NCBI GenBank assembly: GCA_012845835.1
Contig: JABAKD010000016.1
Location: 16,893,625-16,957,624, forward strand
Length of the DNA stretch: 64,000 nucleotides
DNA from: Undaria pinnatifida
Taxonomy: Eukaryota > Sar > Phaeophyceae > Laminariales > Alariaceae
Direction of reading: 5' to 3'
In this document: in pieces, positions 22,761-34,477 of the stretch
Layout: the number at the start of each line of letters is the position of its first letter
How positions within the stretch are numbered: position 1 is the stretch's first letter
Program-made: the position numbers and the translations under genes
Notes under the pieces: generated by a model
Databases searched by the model: none
Seen by the model: only the letters and a program-made list of their open reading frames with translations
Told to the model about the DNA's origin: nothing

Positions 22761-23870
22761 CGGGGTTGAGGCCTGTTCAAAAAATGCCACGCCTCCAACA
22801 CCCTCATAAGGTACCGCCTCTTTGATACACGTCGTTGTCCTTCCTTTCATCTCCGGCTAAATCTAGAGCTTTGCCCTCGGCTTTTGTCCCTAGACCGCCG
22901 CCACCACCACCTCGGCACGGGCCCACACCTCCAACCACGCAATAGAGAAACGCCTACTTCAGAACTATCTCACGACAATGCCGTCGAACAATACGTGTAG
23001 GCGTTGTCAGAGTGCAAACAGAAAACGACTCTAATTTGCAACTTATTTGTCCACCAGATCCAGGAAAGGTTTCAGAAGGATTTCCCTCATACTGCAAAAA
23101 CTAACCCCAATTGAGCATCTTGACGTTACAACTGCACCCTCCTTTTTGGGCACAAGCTATTCTACTTTAAATTAGACTAAGGTATGGTCATTTTTGCAGT
23201 AGCAAATTGGGTGAACTATATTGGTGACCGACGTGCCTGCGCGGTACGTGGGCGGTTTGGGTGTGTGGCAAATGGTGTATTATAGACGCCGAGGTCGTCT
23301 GTGGTCCGCTTACTGGGTTCGGAGATACCGCCCACCAAGGCTCACGACTTGGAAGGTAGAGGATTTCATACGCCACCACCACACGGCAGAACTACAGCCG
23401 TATGTGTCCGGTGTTCTGTATTTGACACAAAAGGTGCAATACTGATACTGGTGCTGTCCAAGACAGTATACTGGCAAGCGGCAATGTATACTGCCAGGAA
23501 GCAACGTTTCGAAAGGGACCAGAAAGTTGACCATCAAGACGGACGCAGCAACAGCAGTACATCCGTACGAGTGGCGTGCGACGCCCGAACAAAAAAGAGT
23601 GTAATACTGGCGCTGTCGAAGGCAACATACTGGCAGGCGGCAGTGTACCGACAGAGAGCACACCAAAACGCCTATTATCATTAGTACATGGACATGATGC
23701 ATTGGTTACGAACTCAGCCTTACTCAACAACCCCTCAGGAAGCACAACTTGTATGGAATCTATTGATAAGCTCCGTGTCAAAAAGCCTTCCGGCGGAGTG
23801 GTACAGCATGCCATCATATCATAGGGCCAGTCATCACCAACATCGACGACGTAAATGCTATATTTAAAAA
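22761..23870. other. No gene recognised; one small duplication
   Basis: At 23438 and 23602 two related stretches (AATACTGATACTGGTGCTGT and AATACTGGCGCTGTCGAAGG) each continue into CATACTGGCA-like and GCGGCA words, with a spacing near 164 bp. No domain-bearing frame was found on either strand. Confidence 0.4.
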
Positions 23871-23876
23871 TGAAAA

Positions 23877-24248
23877 AATACACTTGAGCTGTGAGATCGA
23901 CCAAAAAGGATTTTGACCAAAGCTCAGCTTTGCAAGCTTCGTGTGATACTTCGATCGCGCGTGTTACGGGGTGTGTGTACCCTCGTGAAGGAAACAGGTC
24001 GGTGACTCCCCTGCTAATGCCAGGGTCAACAGGACTAAGACGTTCAGCCCTGTCCTGCGCCAGCTAGCGTTGGGCTGCGAAAGCAACTGAGTTAAATCGA
24101 CACACGACGCGTATGAAAATACGCGGAAGTGTGGTGAGCTAAAGCTTTATTTTTCCCCATCCGCCGGAGGATAAAAAAAAAAAAAAAAACTGCTGTATAA
24201 CCCGCATTGAGGGGGACAAAACTAGACATCTGTGGAATTCAGTATGCA
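23877..24248 (+). mobile_element. Inverted-repeat DNA transposon family B, long form, with a nested insertion
   Basis: The left end reads CACTTGAGCTGTGAGATCGA. The middle has AGCTTTGCAAGCTTCGTGTG and GGTCGGTGACTCCCC. The right end reads GAGGGGGACAAAACTAGACA followed by TCTGTGG. These match the complete copies at 46422-46662 and 48344-48616. The copy is interrupted at 24123-24175 by the left arm of the foldback element found at 18.1 kb plus an A run, so that insertion is younger. Confidence 0.75.
24123..24190 (+). mobile_element. Foldback element, left arm followed by an A run
   Basis: GCGGAAGTGTGGTGAGCTAA and TTTTTCCCCATCCGCCGGAG match the left arm at 18113-18162 almost exactly. Instead of the second arm there is a run of A residues. 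It lies inside a family B transposon copy. Confidence 0.8.
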
Positions 24249-24249
24249 A

Positions 24250-26370
24250 ATGTGAAACAATATCATATTTATAAGAGGCCGGTCATGTTGGGCGCGTCAA
24301 GGCCTTCTGGCCTGAACCATGTACTCGTGCTACACCAGGTACTAGGTATTGGTCTCGTAGCGTCAGGGGACGGTAAGTGACCGCGATCTCCTGTTGATAG
24401 CATACTTGTATTTGATGGCAAAAAACTGTCCCAAATCCTCGTGAGAGGCATAGGGCACCATGCCACCACTCACACCATCTCACGAGAGAGCTTTGTTTGC
24501 TTTCTCATTCTCACAGCAGTCGTCGAATCATAGCGGCAGTTACGTGAAAAAAAGCCGTCCAAGGCTCTGGTATGGCATTGTAGAGCCAGACCAACTCAAC
24601 ATCGACACCAAAAATTTGCCGTTAGGAGACCGGACATTCTGGATGCGTCAAGGCCTAGTTGGTCCTAATATATTGGCTTCAGTGTCAGACGGCCAGTTAC
24701 GGGGTCAAACCGCGGTCTCCTTCGTAGCAACTTTGACAGCAACTACCCCACTAGCAAATCCCCGGCGACGCACCACGCAAACATCCCACGACGATAGAGC
24801 ATGGAGCTGCAGACGCTCGCTCTAAGTAATCAAAACGCAACGGCAGCTACGTATGTAGCACACACACGGGAAGCTAAAAGTGCCGCTAATTAGGCTCCAG
24901 CTGCACTGCATGTCCAGCGATGTTTTGCTGAGTGGGACTGCTACGATTGCTCCTCCTGCCTTGGTTGGTCTATATGGGCGCCTCCCGACAGCTTTCACAA
25001 CTGCACTCGAGACTAGTGCCTAGAGGCACACCACCGCAAACTATAGGTGTCACAAACTCTACAAGCTAAAGGCTTGTGCTGCACTGTCTTCCCCAGCTTT
25101 CTTGCTCGAAGTAAGTGGACTGCTAGGAGTCCGTTGACCGAGGCTTTCTACGAGTATTGCCTTAGGTTGGTCTACGGCCGCCTCTCAATACGAGGTTGTA
25201 CTCGAGACCAAGTAGTGCTCCGACACAAGGACAGAGTACAAGCTTTCACTTCAAACAACACCGTGCGATTTAACCAGAGGAGGGACTCAAACAAGAGAGA
25301 GAGGACTGTGTTCTGACCAAATCGCTAGTGAACCATGTAGCTGGTGGCTAGCTAGAGATGTCGGCATGAGATGACCGGCTGTGCTCGAGCCTTTGCTGCA
25401 ATCGGTGCCGAGGGAACCATCAAATATGGGGTTTCCAACACCTCGACCTGCTTCCAAAACCAGTGCACGACGTACGATCAACATTCGATCCTTCCCAAGC
25501 TTTGCGGTGTGCTACAGTCCATCAGCGACAGTGGTTGATTGCACCTCGTGCTACATACTAGCCGGGCACTATATAGACTGGAATGGAGCCCAACGGTGTG
25601 CTGAGCCCAGCGAGCCTGACTCCCGCAATGGCACTACAACCTCGCCAAGTATTAACATTATCTCAAGGTCATCAGTTGACCATCACCGCCATTCCTCGCT
25701 GGTCAAGCAAGCAAGAAAACAGAGCAGTTCCAAACCACACACCATTTTTCAAAGGCACACCAAGCCAGAGCGCTCACCATGGTACCGTAGGGGGTTGGGG
25801 GAGAACCAGGCAGCGATTAGTTCGCTGCTTGGTCCAGTGCTATCGCGTTGCGACAGCACGAATTGCTTGGGGAAAGGGAAGGTGGCGGTTTTAGGGCTCT
25901 GTGGTCGATCAAACCGCAGCATCACACGGAGAACCACCCAAGCTACGAAATAATTTGCGTTCCCTTGTCAACATGGGCAGTTTTATTGCTATGGGTTTCC
26001 ATGTAATATATGTGTTTACGTCCCGAAAAGAGGGGTTCCGGGTTTATGGTTCACGGCGTCCTCACCCACTCACGAACGCCCCGTCGCGTCTGCGCTGTGT
26101 GGGCTGTTGTGCTGTGGGTGTATTGCCTGGGAAGCACTGGAGAGCTGTGTTCACAGCCGAAAATTCTCTATATTCTATGCCAAGGAGGAGAATCTAGAGA
26201 GCTCCCTTTGCCAGCATCTGCGAAACTGTGCAAGGTGTTTTGCTGCGCATCTGCTGTGCGCTGCTGTGGCTTGAATATCCTTGTTTTTGTTCCAAAGAGA
26301 GGTTACGCCGCATCCAGTTGTTTTTGCGGCTATCACGCCGTGGCGCGGTGCAAGGGAGAGCCAACGCAGC
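24250..26370. other. No gene recognised; upstream region of the methyltransferase gene
   Basis: About 2.1 kb without a supportable gene. Frames reach 190 codons near 25.4-25.95 kb on the plus strand but have irregular composition and no domain. The final few hundred bases should contain the promoter of the methyltransferase gene, but no TATA box or other element can be assigned with confidence. Confidence 0.4.
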
Positions 26371-26371
26371 G

Positions 26372-29300
26372 ATGAGCTCGCTGTCGGATACTGAAAGCAT
26401 ACCCACGGGAGCGGATCTTCTGGACTGTTCAAGGTGATCATTTGGTTCCATGAAGATTGCAATGCTGTGGAGAGGGTACAGGGTACATGCTGCAGCCGTC
26501 TCCATTTGTGTCAGACAGCAAACTGCAGACCGATGCATGATGCTGTGCGCCAAGTACCTGATGGTGAAGAAGTGCGACCTCAACACCTGTGCTGCTCGGT
26601 GGTCAAGGCTGACGGGGGCGTGTCAGCCTGCCCGCAAGCGCTCCCTGGCTGCCTTGGTACTCTGTTCTCCCCCAACAGTCTCTACAAATTGTCGAAGCTC
26701 GCTCAAGTTAGTTATGCCCTTAGCTCCGTTTACCTTACCTCCTTCCTTTCTGTGTATCGTCGTGGTACATATCGTACAACGCCTCGCCCCCCTCCATGCT
26801 GTACAGTATAGGACACCCAGAATAAAAACAACCTAATAAGAAAACAAGCCGATTTCGTATAAGAAATCCGTGAGTCGTTATACTGAAGTTAGTGTAGAAC
26901 CCACCCTCTTCCAAGAAGAAACCCAGCCTAGGCCAGTATTTCTGCTTCCTAGCCTACTGCTGTATTGCATCTTCGGGGCACCTCTGCCGTTGCCTTTTAC
27001 AGATACGGCGAGGTAGATGATGTCGAGTCCATTTCCCCCCCCGCCTCGCAGCCCTTCGCCCCTCCACCCCCGCCCTCTCTCCCTCCCTCCCTCACCCCAC
27101 CCCCCCCTCCCCATCCGACCTGCACCGCCGTGGTACGCACGACCCCTCGTTCCCTCCTTTCATGCTGTACTACATCTTTACCAGATGCGGCGAGGTAGTC
27201 GATGCCGAGTCTATCTCCTCTGCCCCCCACCCCCTTTTCCCTCCACCCCTCCACCCCCTCACTCCCTCTCTACCTCACCCGACCCGCACTATTACCCGTC
27301 AGACTTGCACCGCCGTGGTACACACGAACCCTCGTTCCCTCCTGCCACGACATCTTCGGGGCACCTTTTAACTTTTTTGTTACAGATACGGCGAGGTAGA
27401 TGATGTCGAGTCCATCCTCTCGGGCGGAGTCGATGCCAACCACCAGGATGCTCACGGCAACACCGCGCTGCACCTCTCCTGCGCCAACGGGCACGCGGAC
27501 GTGGTGAAGGCGCTCATCAAGGGGGGGGCGAGCCACCTCCCCAACGGAGCCGGCAACAGGTATGTTAGTACGTACCGCAGTCTCAGGTTCTCCCTAGCAC
27601 TACTGCTCTTGTTGTACTGCTATTTTTGTAGCAAGGGAGAACGTGTCGATTATAACGTGTGATGTCAAGATCGGCCACACGAAGCAGCCCGGGCTGCTAG
27701 GGTAGGGGATGCGTGCGAAGCGCCGCGCCAAGCGCTATACGTAACACATGGGTTCCCTCGAATACGATTGGAGCATTCTTATCATTGCTATCAATAGATC
27801 CGTGATCGTTTGCGCGCTTTCATTCGTCCGTTCGTCCGTTCATGCTGCAGACCGCTTCAGTGGGCGGTCCAGAACAAGCACGTAGAGTGCGTCAAGGCGC
27901 TCCTCGAGCTATACCCGGAGTCCTCCCAGATGAACGTCCTCGACAAAAACGGCTTCGGCAAAAGCGCGCTGACAGACGTGAGTGAGCCCTCCCTTGTCCT
28001 ACCAACGGTCCGGTCGCAGCCCTTTCCCTCCGCCCTCCACAACAACCGCATCCCGAGAAGCTCATGCAGCCCCCTCACCGCACGAAACACGCCACCGCTT
28101 CTGCTCTCCAACCTAGCCTATCGTATGTACGTTCCGTTCGTTCGCAAATACGGTCGAAACGAACCCATCACACACCACGCACCACGCCCCCCCCCCTCCG
28201 CCTGAAGCACGCCGCCGACCCTGCCCTCAAGGCTGACCTTGTAGTGCGTTTGTATTTTCCGTTCAATTGCAAACCACGGTCGAAACGAACCGACCACACA
28301 CCACACACCACACACAGGCATTCAGGACCGGCGAGGCGGACATGGTTACAATGGTGCTGAACCACAAGTCGGCTGAGGAAGATATGCTTCTGCAGCAGTC
28401 GAGCCTGTCCAAGACAAAGAAGCAAGCCAAGGCCAAGGCGGCAGCAGCAGCGGCGGCGGCGGCTGCAGCAGCAAGTGGAGATGCCGTTGACGGCGACGGT
28501 GACGGCTCCGGACCAACAACAGCAGCACCAGCAACGACAGCAGTGTCAACAGCAGCATCAACAGCAGCAGCAGCAGGAGGAGCAACAGCAACAACAACAG
28601 TTGGGGCCGAAGAAGAGGAAGAGGAGGCGGAGGAAGGCGAGGAACCCAGCATCACGCATGAGCTAGGGTTTGCAGTAGACGTCACATGTGTTAGCAGCAA
28701 CCGCGGCAACGCTAACGGCGGTGGCAGTGGTAACGGCGGCGAAGAGGAGGAGGGGGGGCGAGCTCCGGCGCCGAAGTTGAGTGTGCTCTTGCGGGAGCTT
28801 CCCATCCGGAATCCGGATGAGTGTTTCGGGGATGACGCGAGGGAGGACACGACGGGTCTCAACCTGTGGGCAGCGGCCATTGTCCTGGGCCGGTGGATGG
28901 CCAGCCCTGCGGTGCAAGCGCTGCTCGAGGGAAAAACTGTGCTGGAGTTGGGGGCGGGCTGTGGCGCAGGGTGAGATAAGCGTTTGACTGATGCTATGTA
29001 CGGGGGGGGTGCACATAATTGTTTGGCTTGCATTTCGTTTTGTTTCGTTTCCGTTCGTTTTTTGTTTCGTTTCGTTTCGTTCTGTTTCATTCTGTTTCAT
29101 TATATTTCTTACGGTTTTGTTTGTTTCGACCCACTCCATTCCGTACCATACCATACCATACCATACCATACCATACCACACCGTATTGCCATGTTATGTT
29201 TCGTACCAATCCATACCATTCGTTTCGTGCTGTTCCTTTTCGTTAGCCGTTCGTTCCGTTCTACTTTCATTACTCCGCTCGCTTTGACGTTTGCTTTTCC

Positions 29301-29581
29301 CACTGTCTGTTCCGGCGTTCCAACGTGTTTGTTGTTGCGATACACGCATAATAGGGGGATATCAGCGGCGGTGCACGGGCGACCAGCGTCGGTTCTGCTC
29401 ACCGACCTTAACGTCGAGACCATGGGAAATCTCGCTCATAATGTCGAACTTAATCGTCATCGGTACCCCGCGGAGTCAGAGGTGCGTGCTGCGTGCGCCG
29501 GAATCCACGGCTTTCAATTTTGTGTCGATTTGTCGTTGCTCCGGTATCTGTTTTGTCGTCGTCGTCGTCGCTCGCTGCTGC

Positions 29582-29627
<46 letters not shown>

Positions 29628-29775
29628 GCTGTTGTTGTTGTTGTGGTTGTGGTTGTGGTTGTGGTTGTGGTTGTGATTGTTGTGGCTGTTGTGGTTGTTG
29701 TTGTTGTGGTTGTGGTTGTGGTTGTGGTTGTGGTTGTTGTGGTTGTGGTTGTGGTTGTTGTGGTTGTGGTTGTGG

Positions 29776-29834
<59 letters not shown>

Positions 29835-30361
29835 GCTGTTGCTGTCGTTGTCCTGTTGCTGCTGTAGTCTTCACCTTTTCTCACGCTTCGCTTCTCTTTG
29901 CTCTGCTTCGCTTGGGCGATAATGACTTATGACCACCACCGTGAGTGCGCAGGTCCGCGCGATCACGCTTGACTGGGGCGACGAATCCACATGGGAGGCG
30001 GCCGCGCCGCCCGTAGACGTAGTCGTCGCCGCCGACGTGGTCTACCAGGCAACACAATCGTCGCCGCTGATACACGCGATTCTTTCCCTGCTCAAGCCGG
30101 GGGGCACATTCCTCCACGTGAGCCCCACGAGCGAGCGGGACGGGTTAGAGGGTTTTCTAGAAAATATCGGCAAAGTGGCCGGTGGGGGAGAGGGAGGGGG
30201 GGGGGGTGGTGAGCGGGTTTGAGCTGGTGTCAGTGACTGAGGCGCCCCCAGAGTATATCCAGAACCCGTTGGTCTCGGGCTCGGAGGAGGACTGCATCTT
30301 GCACTTTACTGAGCTTCCCTCTGCAACTTTCCGTCTCCACGAGTTCCGGAAGCGTGCCTGA
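26372..30361 (+). CDS. Ankyrin-repeat methyltransferase (METTL21/FAM86-like), six exons
   Basis: Exons are 26372-26433, 27386-27559, 27851-27977, 28318-28970, 29355-29481 and 29953-30361. All have GT donors and AG acceptors with matching phases. Residues 15-140 form ankyrin repeats (LLDCSRYGEVDDVESIL, HGNTALHLSCANGHADVVKA, PLQWAVQNKHVECVKALLEL). A low-complexity Ala/Thr/Glu linker follows. From about residue 275 comes a class I methyltransferase of the Methyltransf_16 type: NLWAAAIVLGRWM, motif I VLELGAGCGAG, VLLTDLN, HNVELN, VVVAADVVYQ and LSLLKPGGTFLHVSP. These enzymes use S-adenosylmethionine, mostly to methylate lysines of proteins such as chaperones and translation factors. The substrate here is unknown. 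In the last exon an 11-G run (30196-30206) shifts the frame. The true C-terminus (GFELVSVTEAPPEY to HEFRKRA and TGA) reads in the next frame. This is either a sequencing error or a real lesion. Expected length is about 516 residues. Confidence 0.88.
26960..27420 (+). repeat. Triplicated exon-2 border with three candidate splice acceptors
   Basis: An imperfect unit of about 190-200 bp occurs three times. Each has CTTCGGGGCACCT or CTACATCTT, a pyrimidine tract, an AG and then the exon start. The exon-like starts are ATACGGCGAGGTAGATGATG at 26999, ATGCGGCGAGGTAGTCGATG at 27184 and ATACGGCGAGGTAGATGATG at 27386. Only the third continues into the ankyrin exon. The first two run into C-rich sequence (CCCCCCCGCCTCGCAGCCC and similar). 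They are decoy exons created by tandem duplication. Confidence 0.88.
29040..29200 (+). repeat. TTTCG and CCATA simple repeats in intron 4 of the methyltransferase gene
   Basis: GTTTCGTTTCGTTTCGTTCT is followed by a run of ATACC pentamers (ACCATACCATACCATACCAT). Both lie between the donor at 28971 and the acceptor at 29354. Confidence 0.9.
29577..29860 (+). repeat. Long TTG/GTGGTT trinucleotide-hexanucleotide array in intron 5
   Basis: Nearly 280 bp of TTG triplets, interrupted by a block of GGTTGT hexamers (29641-29780). It lies inside the intron between 29482 and 29952. Homopeptide frames on both strands come from this array only. Confidence 0.95.
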
Positions 30362-31333
30362 TGATGGGTCCGATATATGTGTGTGCTTTTTGTGTTTGAT
30401 TTGTTTGATCACGATAACGCGAATCACGAAACACATGCGTCCACCAGCCGTTTTTTATAACGTCCAAACGGGCGTTTGGGGTCCGGATGGTGACGGCCGA
30501 GGTAGTTGAGTGATGATGAGTCAAATCGGCTCACTGATCTTTTTTTTTGCGACAGGTTGTCCGCTTGCCCACGGCTTGGCTAAAGACTAGGCTACGTCTA
30601 CGCTGGGCTGGGCTGGGCTGGGCTTGGCTAGACGGACTCGTTGTAGCGTTGCAGGTTACAGGGAGTTGACTTACGCTGGGTTTTGGCAGTATTTTGGTTC
30701 TTCATTTTTGTCGTCGATGGGTTGTTTATTGATGTCGCTTCTCCGATTGCGCGGGGGCGTTAACGACTTTTTATGGGCGGGCCGAGCCGGGGTCCGCGGC
30801 GCGTTGGTTTAGATCAGCTCTTCGAACTCCCAGCCAAGTTTTAAGGGCATTCGTGGCTCTTGCCTACTCCAGGTGGCTTCTGAAAGAGAACAGGGCAGTG
30901 ATTTCCCCTTTCAGAGGAATAATAGTAACGCCTTCACAACAAAGGGGGGGAAGCGGGGATACCTTAGCACTATGCACTGCCAAATATTACGCCGAAGCTT
31001 GCCTATGTGGTATACACACTGAACTGCGGTTGTTTTAGTGAGCCTCGGTAGGGCTACTCGTAGCACCTAGATTTGTTTGAGGCTCCTGACGCGATGAGCT
31101 CTTATGCCTCGCCCACCAACCGAGTTTGAGAACAATTGAAGCTAAGGCCGATACACAAGCCCATTGGGTATGGTAATCTTGCGTCTGAAAAGCAAACATC
31201 GGATCCAAAGATATCGGGTAGTTTGGTAGTCCAATTGAGGAGCCCCTTCGGTGATAAAAGTTCGGTTTCAAAAGTGCAACTCCTACCGTGTTCCCACTCT
31301 TTCACTAACAACCTACTCGTTGTAGAGATATTT
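30362..31333. other. Intergenic space between convergent genes
   Basis: Contains a GCTGG/TGGGC microsatellite (30601-30625, CTGGGCTGGGCTGGGCTGGG) and otherwise nothing recognisable. The 3' ends of the methyltransferase gene (plus) and the ankyrin gene (minus) both point into it, so their untranslated regions must terminate here. No clear polyadenylation signal is singled out. Confidence 0.6.
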
Positions 31334-34027
31334 TTAACGTTCTGTATCCCTTTCTTGCAAGAGTTCTTCGGCAGACTGCAGACCCGCGGCTGCGCAGCGT
31401 AGAGTTACCGTGGAGGCCTGCAACGAGGCGCATATCAACGCCTTCTCGCTGCTCGTGATGTCGTATGTGCGCAGGCTGAGGAAATCTTCTTCTCGCGGCT
31501 GATTGTCCAAATCCCGGCCGAACAAAATCTCCTGCCAACGAAGAAACATGAAAGATAGAGACATTTCGATCTCGCGATGTTTCCGAGAAAGCATCACAAC
31601 GTTAGCCCAGTCTACCATACAATGCAGACAATTTGTCAAGGTGTAGGCCACGTCCATCGAATCCGGAAGCGGTATTATAGCAGCATACGATGATACAATA
31701 ATGAGTGCCCTGCGAGTTTAGGTGATTTATTTCCCATGTAAGAAATCTAACCTGTGCCAACACTCCTGCTTTTTACTAGTGATACAACAGTAGTAAATTG
31801 GGTTCCTGTACTACTATTAATATCAATAGATTAGGTAAATATGTGTCCTCGTGCTACTAGATAAGTCGAGTCTACGAGTTGTGCTGTAGATTCATCTATA
31901 TGGCCGCTCGTTCCCGCCGTCGGTCCGCTGCCCATCGTCGATATATTCGCTCCAGTCGCCCGGTTGATCGTAGAGTGCAGTACTCTGTGTGTGATGTGTG
32001 GCATAGCTACTCTTCCACAGTCAGCGCTGACTGTGGAAAGTGGTAATGGTGCACGTTTAACACTAGCACAATCCGGGGATCCGTCTGGCTGTTCAGCACT
32101 GGACCCTAGATTTCACCCAAGCATTGCAACCCCTTTAATCAGCTCTGCCGGCCTACGCTGACTGACCGATGTGCGCGAACGGGACCATTTGCCTTTTCTT
32201 TCACCCGCCGCGTCCGACGAAGTCATGCTACGAATTTCAGACATGCGCTTTTCCTAAAGAGGGGCAAGAAGTACTTTTGCGGTGATTCCAACCCGGGACT
32301 GTGCTTTTGAAGTCAGCTCTGATGGGAGAGTGGTTATGATGCACATCAAACATACTCTACCGTAACTGTCATGCATCGTCCGCTCAATCGGTGCCTGTTT
32401 TTCGCTCTCGCTTTTAACTTTGCAACACACATCGTTCGTACTTCTTATTGCTGATGAAATTGGCAGCCTCTTCATAAGATCGTCTACCCGAAGCAAAATA
32501 AGCAGCACGCTGTGGAGAACAGCCTGCGGACGCATATCGTTAGCGCTGCTTTTAATACACACCAGCTACCGTAAACAAGAGCTACTTTAGATCTACAAAA
32601 CAAACCCAACGCACCGCCCTATACTGCCTACCTTATCTCTTCTGCGCTTCTCGAGACGATTTCTCTCTGCGTCGCGCTGCTTCACGATCGCCTCGGCTCT
32701 CGCTTTCTCGCGGTCGGCGAAGCCCCGCACCCCGCTATTCGCCGTACATCGCGCTTGGTCGGCCTGGACAGCCTCGTCGAGCGCCGTGAAGCCTTTGCGG
32801 TTTTTGATTTCTTCGTCGGGGTAGGCCTCTGCCAAGCACTGCGCCACTTCGATCATCCCGTGTCTCGACGCAAGGTGTAGGGCCGTGTTACCGTCCTCGT
32901 TCACTGCGTCGATGTCCAACCCGTGGCCGATGAGCAAGGACATCAAGTTAGCTCGACCCTCGATAGCTGCCTGCGCGATGTGTGATATTTCACGGTGTGT
33001 TTTTGCGTGGGCACACGACGAGCAAGAAACAAGCGGAGGCATCACGACAAACAACGTTCCGGTCGAAGCAATGATACGGCTGCGAGAGAGAGGTTCAGGT
33101 ACTTACTCGGTGGGACAGGGTCTGGTGCGGAGAGGAGAAGAGAGATCCAGCCGGTAAAGTTAGTTGGAAGACGTTGAGGCTCGTGTTTTGGGAGAACGCT
33201 TATTTATAGCAATATTTACAGGGGCTATGTACAAGGTAGTATATAAATGGCTATGGTATGCTCAAGATTGGTGCCACAAGAAAGGAAGCCGACCGCGTGC
33301 CATGCAGACGCTTGCGACGCTACTGACTAGACGGTACGCGTTCCTTCCATTCCGACTCTTCGAGCCCGCTGTCCTGTAACCACAGACTAAGTTATTAGGC
33401 TATGGCGTTGACAACAACACCGATCGATGAAACAATCAACGTCGTCCCCACCATCATCACCACCACCGCCACCGCCAACAACACCAACAAAGATTGGTGC
33501 CACAAGAAAGGAAGCCGACCGTGTGCCATGCAGGCGCTTGTGACGCTACTGACTAGACGGTACGCGTTCCTTCCACTCCGACTCTTTGAGCCTGCTGTCT
33601 TGTGACCACGGACTAAGTTATTGCCAGGTATGGCGTTGACAACAACACCGATGAAACAACAACGTCGCCACCACCATCACCACCGCCACCACCACCAACA
33701 ACGACACCAGCAACATCAATACCACCGCGACCAAGACCACACACCAACCTCATGTCCCACGGTGTTTCCCGTGCTGCTGCGCGAATTGACGTCGACATTG
33801 CTCTGCACCAGTAGCTTCCGCAGCGAGTCCAACTTTCCATCGATGACAGCACAGTGCAGTCGGCGATACGACTCTTCGGCAGCCGAGAAAGGCCGCGTTT
33901 TGTCGCCAGCGATAATGACGTGGGTGCCGTCTGGGGGTCTTTGCACTTCGACGTGGAACACATCATCCGGACTACTCTCGAATCGTGTCTGTCGGCCTTG
34001 AGAAGAAGACGATGCTATACCTCTCAT
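31334..34027 (-). CDS. Ankyrin-repeat protein, three exons, 271 residues
   Basis: Exons on the minus strand are 34027-33749, 32970-32632 and 31531-31334. All are phase 0, with GT donors (GTTGGT, GTAGGC) and AG acceptors, giving 93 + 113 + 65 codons and a TAA. Residues 1-50 have no known domain. Residues 54-165 form about three to four ankyrin repeats: LHCAVIDGKLDSLRKLL, then GNTVGHEAAIEGRANLMSLL across the first junction, GNTALHLASRHGMIEVAQCL and GFTALDEAV. The junction restores the ankyrin pattern exactly, which supports the splice choice. Residues 180-206 are highly charged (EKARAEAIVKQRDAERNRLE) and probably form a coiled coil. The last exon (SAEELLQERDTER) continues a helical, charged tail. 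Ankyrin domains bind proteins; the partner is unknown. It may be related to the neighbouring ankyrin methyltransferase gene, but the sequences are not close enough by eye to call a duplication. Confidence 0.78.
33265..33700. repeat. 226-bp tandem duplication inside intron 1 of the ankyrin gene
   Basis: AGATTGGTGCCACAAGAAAG starts at 33265 and at 33491. Both copies run through GACTAGACGGTACGCGTTCC, CTAAGTTATT and GGCGTTGACAACAACACCGA into CAC/ACC-rich microsatellite. Only a few substitutions separate the first halves, so it is recent. It lies wholly between exons 1 and 2, ending just before the donor side at 33749. Confidence 0.92.
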
Positions 34028-34477
34028 TATACTGTCGATACGAAAATTAGAGAGCAAAAAGTAAACGAGCGAGCGAAAGAGAAGAAGCTCGCTGTAGCAC
34101 GGTAGGAGCACTCGTTTTCATGGAAGGTTCGGCTATGTACATACGAATATAATACCGGAGCTGAAAGGGGCAGCGTAGGCACTCGTCGTCGGTGCAAGGT
34201 TAACACATATTTGAGATAAGAGTGCGGATCCCATCATGACCTTGCGATCGGTTGAAAATTAAAGTAGTGCTGTCGTCGTAAAAATAAAGTTGTAAATAAC
34301 CATAAAAAATAGTAACCGCCACCCAAACATCTCATAATAATATATGCCTCATACACCTCATACAATACTTGTTGTGGAACTGAGTATCAACAACCACATC
34401 GTAGATGTAATTCACAAACACCATACTACTGTATTGCAAATGGAACATAGCACAAGCACGCCCAATGAGTGTGTCTG

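Noticed and set aside
28263-29090. A 275-codon minus-strand frame
   Set aside because: It is the antisense of the methyltransferase exon. Ser/Ala/Pro-rich composition mirrors the GC-rich coding strand and no domain is seen.
29450-29932. Several long frames of poly-Cys, poly-Val, poly-Thr, poly-Gln and poly-Leu
   Set aside because: All are readings of the TTG/GGTTGT array inside an intron whose flanking exons are well defined.
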